Shown here piece by piece: positions 1-5,861 of a stretch of 43,491 nt of DNA. The position numbers and the translations under genes were made by a program. The stretch is taken from contig JAFRZX010000005.1 in NCBI GenBank assembly GCA_017442315.1, positions 1 to 43,491 on the forward strand, in the 5' to 3' direction. The notes beneath the pieces are model-generated. The model had not been told where the DNA came from, did no database searches, and saw only the letters and a list, made by a program, of their open reading frames with translations. The DNA is from Bacteroidales bacterium. GTDB lineage: Bacteria; Bacteroidota; Bacteroidia; Bacteroidales; UBA932. Each line of letters begins with the position of its first letter. Positions within the stretch are counted from its first letter, which is position 1.

Positions 1-714
1 CTCCCTGCAGTCGAGGAGATGGCACATGAAAAGACTTCAGCTGATGAGGCGGAAGAGTCCACCGGAGCACTTCAGAAACTGGTTCTCAAGACCCCTGCAG
101 TGTGGATTCTTGCTGGTGCATCGGCATTCATGTATATCGCAAGATATGCAATCAACGGTTGGGGAGTACTGTTCCTACAGGAGCAGAAAGGCTTCTCGCT
201 CACAGAGGCAACTACAATCATATCCGTGAACGCACTTCTCGGAATCTTCGGTACCGTCCTCTCTGGCTGGGTGTCAGACAAACTCTTCCGTTCTGACCGT
301 TATGTCCCTGCATTCATCTTCGGAGCGATGAACTCCGTAGCCCTTGCCCTCTTCCTCTTCGGAGGCAACTCGTGGGCAGTAAACATCACTGCGATGGTCC
401 TCTTCGGTATCTCGATAGGAGTGCTGATCTGCTTCCTCGGCGGTCTTATGGCAGTGGACATCGTGCCTCGTAAGGCGACAGGCGCGGCTCTTGGTGTGGT
501 AGGTATGGCTTCTTACGTAGCTGCCGGCATTCAGGATGTTGTCAGCGGCTGGCTCATCGACGGCAACTCAACCCTTGTTGAAACCCTCGATGAAGCTACC
601 GGCCAGATGGTCCAGGCCACCCAGTACGACTTCACCCCGGTTGCAATCTTCTGGATTGTAGCATCTGTGATCTCGTTCCTCCTTCCTGTGCTTAATTGGA
701 AGTATAGAAAGTAA
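1..714 (+). CDS. MFS transporter, organophosphate:phosphate antiporter-like (3' part only)
   Basis: The reading frame is open from base 1, so the gene begins upstream of the window and about 237 C-terminal residues are visible. They contain roughly six hydrophobic segments, which matches the second half of a 12-helix major facilitator. The segment with AINGWGVLFLQEQKGFS and the cytoplasmic loop SDKLFRSDR resemble the UhpC/GlpT family, which exchanges sugar phosphates or glycerol-3-phosphate for phosphate across the inner membrane. An ATG at 19 lies inside the frame and is not needed as a start. The substrate cannot be told from this half. The protein ends in a basic tail (NWKYRK). A hairpin 30 bases downstream may terminate it. 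Family assignment is from recognition of sequence character, not a search. Confidence 0.75.
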   Translation, partial: LPAVEEMAHEKTSADEAEESTGALQKLVLKTPAVWILAGASAFMYIARYAINGWGVLFLQEQKGFSLTEATTIISVNALLGIFGTVLSGWVSDKLFRSDRYVPAFIFGAMNSVALALFLFGGNSWAVNITAMVLFGISIGVLICFLGGLMAVDIVPRKATGAALGVVGMASYVAAGIQDVVSGWLIDGNSTLVETLDEATGQMVQATQYDFTPVAIFWIVASVISFLLPVLNWKYRK

Positions 715-746
715 ATCGTTATTAAATATGTAGCCTCTAAAATTCA

Positions 747-775
747 ACCCCATACTCAAATCAATGATATGGGGT
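747..775. terminator. Hairpin downstream of the MFS gene
   Basis: Perfect 8-bp arms, ACCCCATA at 747-754 and TATGGGGT at 768-775, enclose a 13-base loop. It lies 33 bases after the transporter stop. No strong U-tract follows, so it is a possible terminator or 3' stabiliser rather than a classic intrinsic terminator. Confidence 0.35.
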
Positions 776-817
776 GGTGATAAATTGCGCCAATATAAAG
801 CAATCGATACCGATCAG

Positions 818-876
818 AAGAATATCGGCGAGAGTTGGGAACTCTCCGGAGTACCAGGAAATGATCTGATATTCTT
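818..876. other. Nested inverted repeats in non-coding DNA
   Basis: Outer arms AAGAATATC (818-826) and GATATTCTT (868-876) are perfectly complementary over 9 bp. Inside sits a second perfect hairpin, GAGAGTT (830-836), loop GGG, AACTCTC (840-846). No gene covers the stretch. It could be a small structured RNA, a remnant of a mobile element end or a recombinase site. I see no flanking promoter or terminator that would decide between these. Confidence 0.4.
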
Positions 877-929
877 ATCTCCTGTACTATAGGCGGCTGT
901 CATAATTTTATACTTATGCTCAATACCTT

Positions 930-951
930 TGGAGCAAATCTGGAGCAAATC
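930..951. repeat. 11-base tandem direct repeat beside the tRNA-Leu 3' end
   Basis: TGGAGCAAATC occurs twice head to tail (930-940 and 941-951), 43 bases from the 3' end of the tRNA-Leu gene. Short tandem repeats next to a tRNA 3' end are typical of arm-type sites of tyrosine recombinases at integration loci. No integrase gene is present, so a remnant attachment region is an inference only. Confidence 0.45.
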
Positions 952-957
952 AATAAA

Positions 958-989
958 AATAGCCATCCTAGTTATCTAGGAGGGCTATT
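958..989 (-). terminator. Intrinsic terminator of tRNA-Leu
   Basis: On the minus strand, five bases after the tRNA 3' end, a 14-bp stem with one mismatch forms: AATAGCC plus ATCCTAG (958-971) pair with CTAGGAG plus GGCTATT (976-989) around a TTAT loop. On the minus strand the stem runs into a T-rich tract (ATTTTTATTG). Position and shape fit a rho-independent terminator for the tRNA transcript. Confidence 0.75.
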
Positions 990-993
990 AACG

Positions 994-1079
994 TGCTTCG
1001 GACGGGAATCGAACCCGTACGGCCATTTCTGGCCACGGGATTTTAAGTCCCGCGTGTCTACCTATTCCACCACCAAAGC
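994..1079 (-). tRNA. tRNA-Leu (anticodon UAA)
   Basis: The 86-base minus-strand sequence folds as a class II tRNA. The acceptor stem GCTTTGG pairs with CCGAAGC with one G-U pair, and the discriminator base is A. The D arm contains the leucine-like GGTGGAATAGGTAGAC. The anticodon stem CGGGA/TCCCG encloses the loop CTTAAAA, giving anticodon UAA for UUA codons. A long variable arm precedes the T loop GGTTCGATTCC. CCA is not encoded (ACG follows). A TATCTTTG promoter element lies 11 bases upstream and a strong terminator lies downstream, so this is a single-gene transcription unit. Confidence 0.95.
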
Positions 1080-1089
1080 AATCCGTCCG

Positions 1090-1097
1090 CAAAGATA
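1090..1097 (-). promoter_or_regulatory. Promoter -7 element of tRNA-Leu
   Basis: The minus strand reads TATCTTTG, an exact TAnnTTTG match, 10 bases before the mature tRNA 5' end. Transcription would start within a few bases of the tRNA. Confidence 0.7.
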
Positions 1098-1141
1098 GTG
1101 TAAATTTCGTTAAAATGAATTAAATTTGTGCAAAACGGTTC

Positions 1142-1294
1142 AGAAGCTGTTTAAAAGTTTCTCAAAGATTCTTTTACAGCTCTGTTTGGTATATGTTTCC
1201 TGATATTTTTCAGTCAGACAGCCCTTGCTGTCCTTTTCAGAAAGTCAGAAAATCTATCCTTGAACATACCTTTATAAAAATTAAAACAGCTTCT
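1142..1294. repeat. 153-bp MITE-like element with 11-bp terminal inverted repeats
   Basis: AGAAGCTGTTT at 1142-1152 is repeated as its exact inverse at 1284-1294, and the match continues imperfectly inward. The AT-rich interior has no ORF and contains the hairpin GACAGC-CCTT-GCTGTC (1217-1232). The right half reappears in diverged form at 41973-42028. Size, inverted ends, lack of coding capacity and a second copy fit a miniature transposable element or the fused ends of a deleted insertion sequence. No clear target-site duplication is seen. Confidence 0.55.
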
Positions 1295-1301
1295 TAGTAC
1301 G

Positions 1302-1535
1302 GTGAAGATATATAGAGATAGCGATGGTAATAAAGTGGTAGAAGTCAATGATTTGAGTTTTCTAAGCGACAGAGACCATCCGTATAACTGGTTCCAGCGC
1401 CACTTTCACCACTTTGCCTTGAAGGTCGCCTTGATATGGGCAGATAAAGTTGTGGCATCAGACCGGACTGTAGCATCGGATCTTGTCCGCTACTATTTTG
1501 TACCCAAGGAAAGCATTGTCCTGAAGGATTCATGA
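1302..1535 (+). pseudogene. Glycosyltransferase family 4-like fragment
   Basis: This 77-residue frame starts at a GTG directly after the inverted-repeat element and stops abruptly. The segments VEVNDLSFLSDRDHPYNWF and ADKVVASDRTVASDLVRYY followed by VPKESIVL resemble the middle of GT4 glycosyltransferases. In that family HDLSFL is followed by an 'ADKVIAVSEATKRDIV-Y-GIPEEKI' stretch, at the junction of the two Rossmann domains. Full enzymes are about 350-400 residues, so both ends are missing here. I read it as a remnant left by a deletion or element insertion. It could be a chance resemblance, so confidence is moderate. Confidence 0.4.
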
Positions 1536-1562
1536 CCCCACACCCCTTCTTGTGACAGGAAC

Positions 1563-2495
1563 TTAAGGAAAGATTTCTTCAAGGATTGAGAGTTCGAGCC
1601 GTAGCATTCTTCTGAGCTGCTGGTTGGAGGCGTTGTAGTCAAAGTGCATGTGACGCGCGGTGTCAATTTTCTGCTGTGCGCTGAGCTGAACGGGCGTCTT
1701 GACAGAATACTCCTTGCTGATGTGCGAGCAGATGACTGAGTAGAGTTCCTCGTCGGTGAGGAATACGGAGTCCTTTAGCCTTGATGCTATCTGGCTGAAT
1801 GCCTCTGCATTGCGTGAGAGTGAGTTGAAGTAGCTCCGGGCGTCTCTGAACATGCTTTCTCCAAGTTTTATGTCACAGAAAGAAGGAATGAAGGGCATGG
1901 AGTCGATTGCTCTTAAGCCTGAGAATTGTGAGATGTCTCTTGTGTGGAGGATTCCTCTTTGTGTCAGGATGGGTAACTCTCCAAAAGAACTAGTCTTGAG
2001 ATGTTGAATCCAAGGGCAGAAATATGCACAACCACCTCCCCAAGGGTAGGAGGTCGGAGTATAATCCGGGTTGGCTACAAATGCATTGCGATTGGCATAG
2101 ATAATCTCATTGCGCAGTGTCTGAAGTCTTTCAATTGGGAGGATTTCCATTTTGAATTGGCTCCAATCGATAGCACGTTCTCTTTTCGGGAATGCCTTTT
2201 GTAGTCTAGCTAAGAATAGATCAAATGTTTTGATACAAGCTTCGCGTAAGCCTGCGAGTATAAGGTGAACGTGATTACCCATTAACTCGAATGTGAGCAG
2301 ATGCACATCTTCACACAAATGAAGTGCTGCCGCCAGACACCACATTCCAGTCTTAAAGTCCTGCTCACAACAGAAGATGTTCTGCATCTTGGTTCCGTCA
2401 GTGTAGATGTGCCAATACGGCCCATTAGAGATAAATATCCTTTCACAAATTTTCTCTTTCTCTGTAAAATTCAGAGCACTAAAATCTTTCTTCAT
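1563..2495 (-). CDS. REP-associated tyrosine transposase (RAYT), Y1/HUH family
   Basis: The 310-residue protein carries the HUH nuclease signature GNHVHLIL (His75 and His77) that marks Y1 transposases of the IS200/TnpA-REP type. Further on, IIYANRNAFVA and SYPWGGG (residues 131-154) resemble the 'YIHxNPV...YxWSS' region of RAYT proteins; Tyr133 is a candidate nucleophile, though this is not proven. The C-terminal half has no recognised domain and may bind DNA. RAYTs are single-copy, domesticated relatives of IS200 transposases that nick REP hairpins as single strands. The frame stays open upstream to 2822, but the ATG at 2495 gives the family start; the extension would run through the REP hairpins. 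Two REP-like hairpins sit 25-110 bases upstream, strongly supporting the assignment. Confidence 0.8.
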   Translation of the reverse strand: MKKDFSALNFTEKEKICERIFISNGPYWHIYTDGTKMQNIFCCEQDFKTGMWCLAAALHLCEDVHLLTFELMGNHVHLILAGLREACIKTFDLFLARLQKAFPKRERAIDWSQFKMEILPIERLQTLRNEIIYANRNAFVANPDYTPTSYPWGGGCAYFCPWIQHLKTSSFGELPILTQRGILHTRDISQFSGLRAIDSMPFIPSFCDIKLGESMFRDARSYFNSLSRNAEAFSQIASRLKDSVFLTDEELYSVICSHISKEYSVKTPVQLSAQQKIDTARHMHFDYNASNQQLRRMLRLELSILEEIFP

Positions 2496-2519
2496 ATATT
2501 TTATGTTTATCCATTTGAG

Positions 2520-2555
2520 CAACTTCCAGAAAAATGCCCTGTTTCTTGGAAGTTG
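2520..2555. repeat. REP-like hairpin 1 upstream of RAYT
   Basis: Arms CAACTTCCAGAAA and TTTCTTGGAAGTTG pair along their length with a single unpaired base, around a short loop. The same asymmetric bulge occurs in the second copy, and both copies have the same orientation. This is the form expected of a REP sequence recognised by the adjacent RAYT. Confidence 0.7.
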
Positions 2556-2571
2556 CCGCTCATTTGTCCTT

Positions 2572-2605
2572 AACTTCCAGAAAAACAGGCCTTTTCTTGG
2601 AAGTT
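2572..2605. repeat. REP-like hairpin 2 upstream of RAYT
   Basis: Second copy, 16 bases from the first. Arms AACTTCCAGAAAA and TTTTCTTGGAAGTT have the same one-base bulge, while the loop sequence differs (ACAGGC here). Conserved stems with variable loops indicate selection on the fold. Confidence 0.7.
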
Positions 2606-2695
2606 GAAGATGTTTAATCCTCTGCAGCCAGAGATAATGTCGATTTTCTGGCCGGTTGAGGATTCTGGAGGCAGAATAGTGGTTGGCAGGGCACC

Positions 2696-2766
2696 ATCGG
2701 CGGAATAAACGGGATCCGCCGATTACAGATCGAGCGAGTATGGGCGGCTCGACCACAGTGCCGCCC
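2696..2766. other. Two GC-rich hairpins between RAYT and comF
   Basis: Perfect 9-bp arms ATCGGCGGA (2696-2704) and TCCGCCGAT (2715-2723) are followed by perfect 7-bp arms GGGCGGC (2742-2748) and GCCGCCC (2760-2766). They lie 40-110 bases downstream of the comF stop on its strand. No U-tract is present, so they may act as a 3' barrier or be another class of palindromic repeat. The local GC content is clearly above the surroundings. Confidence 0.4.
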
Positions 2767-2805
2767 AACTCTCCCGACTGTTGCCTAAGATCGACAAAGA
2801 GAGCG

Positions 2806-3537
2806 TTACGCTCCTCCAACAAACCCCAGAGTCGCCACGCTGATTCTCACGCTCGGCGGGAACACTTTCCGCAGGGCGACGAAGCAGGCATGCAGCGTGC
2901 TTCCGGTTGTGAATACGTCATCTACCAGAAGTATGTGTCTGACGGTAGAAGGAATGGCAAGGGCTTTGGCCTGGAAAGATCCGCTGACATTTGCTGCCTT
3001 TTCCTCGATGTTCAGTTTTGTCTGTGTCTGTGTCCTTCGTCGTCGTACCAGCAGGTCTGTCCGTACATGCACATTCATAACCGAATTGATACCTCTTGCA
3101 ATGATTTCTGCCTGGTTGTATCCTCTGTCCCATTTTCTTTTCCAGTGTAGCGGCACGGGTATGATGATGTCTACATCGCGGAAGTGATCCGTTGAGGCGA
3201 TCTTTTGTCCCAACATGGCCGCAAACCGTGTTCCTGCATTGAGGGCTCCTTGATACTTTATGCTTTTGGGAATGTTGCTGTACCGGGTATCTTCGCTGTA
3301 GAAGAATAAGGCTGCTGCATATGCGTATGGCTCGAATCCACCTTCCTCCATCCCTTTCTGGATGTTGTGGTTGAACCGGTCAGCCATGGGGTTGTGTGCC
3401 AGGGTCCAGAAGTAAGTAAGCGGCATATCTGCGAGGCAATGCATACATATGTCTTTTTCTGCTGCAATAAGCCTTTCCCCGCAGACCAGGCATGTGCGGG
3501 GCAGCAGAATTTCCAATACATAAAAAAGTCCTTTCAT
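2806..3537 (-). CDS. comF: ComF family phosphoribosyltransferase-like protein
   Basis: The 243-residue protein has the two ComF parts. An N-terminal zinc site is formed by Cys16, Cys19, Cys31 and Cys34. The C-terminal type I phosphoribosyltransferase fold carries RGYNQAE and the PRPP loop VDDVFTTGST (residues 205-214). ComF proteins act in the cytoplasm and are linked to DNA uptake during natural transformation, although in Bacteroidota their role is mostly unproven. Length is normal. It lies 73 bases downstream of fabG on the same strand and may be co-transcribed with it. The AT-rich gap between them has no convincing promoter. Confidence 0.88.
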   Translation of the reverse strand: MKGLFYVLEILLPRTCLVCGERLIAAEKDICMHCLADMPLTYFWTLAHNPMADRFNHNIQKGMEEGGFEPYAYAAALFFYSEDTRYSNIPKSIKYQGALNAGTRFAAMLGQKIASTDHFRDVDIIIPVPLHWKRKWDRGYNQAEIIARGINSVMNVHVRTDLLVRRRRTQTQTKLNIEEKAANVSGSFQAKALAIPSTVRHILLVDDVFTTGSTLHACFVALRKVFPPSVRISVATLGFVGGA

Positions 3538-3610
3538 ATTTCAGAAAGGACGTAAAAATTAATATCAACCTGAATAAAAAAAAGAAAAATCTATATAAAA
3601 AAAGGAAAAA

Positions 3611-4357
3611 TCAGCAGTTCATGCCTCCGCAGCAGTTGATTACCTGTCCTGTAACATAACCGGCAAGGTCGCTTGCAAGGAACAGCGCTACCTTTGCAAC
3701 GTCTTCCGGAGTGCCTCCTCTCCGCATCGGAATCTGCTTTTCCCATTCCAGTCTGATGTTTTCAGGAAGAGCACCAGTCATGTCGGTTGCAATGAATCCC
3801 GGTGCGATGCAGTTGGACCTGATGCCTCTAGGTCCCATTTCCTTGGCTATGGATTTGGATAGTCCTATGAGTCCGGCTTTTGATGCGGCGTAGTTGCATT
3901 GTCCGGCATTACCTGAAATACCTACGACAGATGTCATGTTGATTATGCTGCCTGACCTTTGGCGCGCCATTATAGGCGTACATGCATGGATGAAGTTGAA
4001 TGCGGATTTAAGATTGGTGGCAATGACAGAATCCCATTGTGATTCGTCCATTCTCATCATCAGGCCGTCTTTTGTTATACCGGCATTGTTTACAAGTATG
4101 TCAATGTGTCCGAATGTCCCTTTTATGTCATCTGTCACATGGTGTGCATCTTCAAAAGATGCTGCATCTGAAGCATATGCCTTGGCTTTTACACCCATCG
4201 CTTCGATTTCAGCGACCAGGGAGATGGCGGCTTCCTGCTGAGATCTGTATGTGAAAGCGATGTCAGCACCTTCTTCTGCGAATTTAAGTGCAATCGCCCT
4301 TCCGATTCCTCTGGTCGCTCCAGTTATGAGCGCAACTTTTCCTTTGAGAAGTTCCAT
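3611..4357 (-). CDS. fabG: 3-oxoacyl-[acyl-carrier-protein] reductase
   Basis: This 248-residue short-chain dehydrogenase/reductase carries the NADPH motif TGATRGIG (residues 12-19), NNAG (90-93) and the catalytic set Asn115, Ser143, Tyr156 and Lys160 in the form YAASK. It reduces 3-oxoacyl-ACP to 3-hydroxyacyl-ACP in each cycle of fatty acid elongation. The PGFIATDMT stretch is typical of FabG. Other fab genes are not adjacent. A TAATTTTG promoter lies 75 bases upstream, and the leader contains an 8-bp-armed palindrome that may bind a regulator. The C-terminus ends with an unusual CCGGMNC. Related SDR reductases cannot be fully excluded, but the length and motifs fit FabG well. Confidence 0.88.
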   Translation of the reverse strand: MELLKGKVALITGATRGIGRAIALKFAEEGADIAFTYRSQQEAAISLVAEIEAMGVKAKAYASDAASFEDAHHVTDDIKGTFGHIDILVNNAGITKDGLMMRMDESQWDSVIATNLKSAFNFIHACTPIMARQRSGSIINMTSVVGISGNAGQCNYAASKAGLIGLSKSIAKEMGPRGIRSNCIAPGFIATDMTGALPENIRLEWEKQIPMRRGGTPEDVAKVALFLASDLAGYVTGQVINCCGGMNC

Positions 4358-4401
4358 GATAAATGTTTTTAGGAGCTGATTAAATATTTAAGCAGTTTTG
4401 T

Positions 4402-4419
4402 GTTGTTTTGGAAAACAAC
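4402..4419. promoter_or_regulatory. Palindrome in the fabG leader
   Basis: GTTGTTTT (4402-4409), two bases, AAAACAAC (4412-4419) is a perfect 8-bp inverted repeat, 13-30 bases downstream of the fabG -7 element. It could be an operator for a lipid-responsive repressor or a leader hairpin. No regulator gene is adjacent. Confidence 0.4.
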
Positions 4420-4431
4420 GTCTATATCCTG

Positions 4432-4439
4432 CAAAATTA
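4432..4439 (-). promoter_or_regulatory. fabG promoter -7 element
   Basis: The minus strand reads TAATTTTG (exact TAnnTTTG), with TTTG (4461-4464 on plus) 21 bases upstream. It is placed 75 bases before the fabG ATG. Confidence 0.6.
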
Positions 4440-4534
4440 ATAGAACAGAGTCAAAAACCACAAATAATCGAAGATCAATTTGTCAAAACAAGGCCGTTGT
4501 GGTAAAAAATCGTTTTTTGTGGCTAAAAAAAAGT

Positions 4535-4542
4535 TATATTTG
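4535..4542 (+). promoter_or_regulatory. ahcY promoter -7 element
   Basis: TATATTTG matches TAnnTTTG, with a T-run ending in TTTG at 4516-4519, 15 bases upstream. It lies inside the longer open frame, which rules out a start at 4480 and supports the ATG at 4561. Confidence 0.65.
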
Positions 4543-4560
4543 CGCCCGGATCAAAAAGAA

Positions 4561-5820
4561 ATGATTATGGCAAGCGAAATCAGAAATCCACAGTTGTGGC
4601 ATGAAGGACGGTTGAAGATCGATTGGGTCAAACATCACATGCCTCTTCTTAACGGACTTGAAGAAGAATTCAGACAGACTCTTCCTTTCAAAGGTCTCAA
4701 GATAGCACTTTCTGTACATCTTGAGGCAAAGACAGCGTATCTGTGTGAAGTTCTGGCTGCAGGAGGGGCAGAAATGTATGTTACCGGCAGCAATCCTCTT
4801 TCAACTCAGGATGATGTGGCGGCAGCCCTTGTGGAAGCTGGCCTGAATGTGTTTGCATGGTATGATGCAACAGCTCAGGAGTATGAGGCGCATATCAGAA
4901 AGGTTCTGGAGGTCGGACCTGCTGTCATAATAGACGATGGTGGTGATCTTGTCAATCTTATGCACACCGAGTATACCCATCTTATTCCTGCTGTGATCGG
5001 AGGATGCGAGGAGACTACCACCGGTATTTTACGGTTGGTCCAGCTCAATAAGGCAAAGGAACTGAAGTTCCCTATGATGCTTGTCAATAATGCAGATTGC
5101 AAACATCTGTTCGATAACAGATATGGTACTGGTCAGTCTGTGTGGGATGGCATAAACCGTACGACCAACCTTATTGTGGCCGGAAAGAATGTTGTCGTTG
5201 CCGGTTACGGATGGTGCGGCAAGGGCGTTGCCATGAGAGCCAAAGGATTGGGAGCTGAAGTTATTGTTACGGAAGTGGATCCTGTAAAGGCTATGGAAGC
5301 TGTCATGGACGGATTCAAGGTGATGAAGATGGAGCAGGCTGCTGTCTTGGGAGATATATTTGTGACGGTGACAGGTTGTGATAATGTAATAGTGAAGGAG
5401 CATTTTCTGAAAATGAAGGATGGAGCTATCTGCTGCAATGCCGGTCACTTTGATTGCGAGGTGGATGTGGCTGGTCTTCGTAAGATGGCAAAGGAAGTGA
5501 AGCCGGCTCGTAAGAATATTGTCGGGTATACTCTGGACAACGGTAACAAGATATATGTAATAGCTGAAGGAAGGCTTGTCAATCTTGCAGCTGGAGATGG
5601 CCATCCGGCGGAAATCATGGATATGTCGTTTGCAATCCAGGCTCTCAGTGCCAGATATCTGGTGGAAAACAGAGATAAGGTTTCTAGAGATCCGGGAAAT
5701 ATGGTAAATGATGTTCCTGTTGAAATAGATCAGGAAGTTGCGCGACGCAAGCTTGCCTACTGGGGATGTGAAATAGATACACTTACACCAGAGCAGCACA
5801 AGTATCTCTACGGTTTTTGA
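4561..5820 (+). CDS. ahcY: Adenosylhomocysteinase (S-adenosylhomocysteine hydrolase)
   Basis: The 419-residue enzyme hydrolyses S-adenosylhomocysteine to adenosine and homocysteine with a tightly bound NAD. Expected active-site positions are present: His53 in SVHLEAKTA, the IDDGGDL loop (124-130), the glutamates of CEETTTG, and Lys181 followed by Asp185 in CKHLFDN. The NAD motif is GYGWCG (215-220), followed by KG. The ending EGRLVNLAAGDGHPAEIMD resembles the shorter archaeal/Thermotoga form of the family rather than the longer eukaryote-like form. The start is set by the promoter at 4535-4542; an in-frame ATG at 4567 is equally possible. It stands alone between fabG (divergent) and rodA (convergent), without other methyl-cycle genes nearby. 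Confidence 0.9.
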   Translation: MIMASEIRNPQLWHEGRLKIDWVKHHMPLLNGLEEEFRQTLPFKGLKIALSVHLEAKTAYLCEVLAAGGAEMYVTGSNPLSTQDDVAAALVEAGLNVFAWYDATAQEYEAHIRKVLEVGPAVIIDDGGDLVNLMHTEYTHLIPAVIGGCEETTTGILRLVQLNKAKELKFPMMLVNNADCKHLFDNRYGTGQSVWDGINRTTNLIVAGKNVVVAGYGWCGKGVAMRAKGLGAEVIVTEVDPVKAMEAVMDGFKVMKMEQAAVLGDIFVTVTGCDNVIVKEHFLKMKDGAICCNAGHFDCEVDVAGLRKMAKEVKPARKNIVGYTLDNGNKIYVIAEGRLVNLAAGDGHPAEIMDMSFAIQALSARYLVENRDKVSRDPGNMVNDVPVEIDQEVARRKLAYWGCEIDTLTPEQHKYLYGF

Positions 5821-5861
5821 CAAGGCGTGTGAGCCTTTCAGTACCGGTGGTTTCCGGTGCG

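Noticed and set aside
916-1098. 60-codon open frame across the tRNA-Leu gene
   Set aside because: It reads through the terminator hairpin and the complete tRNA on the opposite strand, so it is a chance frame.
2520-2605. REP hairpins considered as a short CRISPR array
   Set aside because: There are only two units, each palindromic over its whole length with 16 bases between, and no cas genes are present.
2496-2822. N-terminal extension of the RAYT frame to 419 residues
   Set aside because: It would translate both REP hairpins and the spacer up to comF. The family-like start is ATG 2495.
2683-3150. 155-codon open frame antisense to comF
   Set aside because: It runs through the GC-rich hairpins and the comF coding sequence and shows no recognisable protein features.
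5029-5823. 264-codon open frame antisense to ahcY
   Set aside because: It lies wholly inside a well-supported gene, its product is rich in His, Ser and Ile without domain character, and it has no ribosome site.
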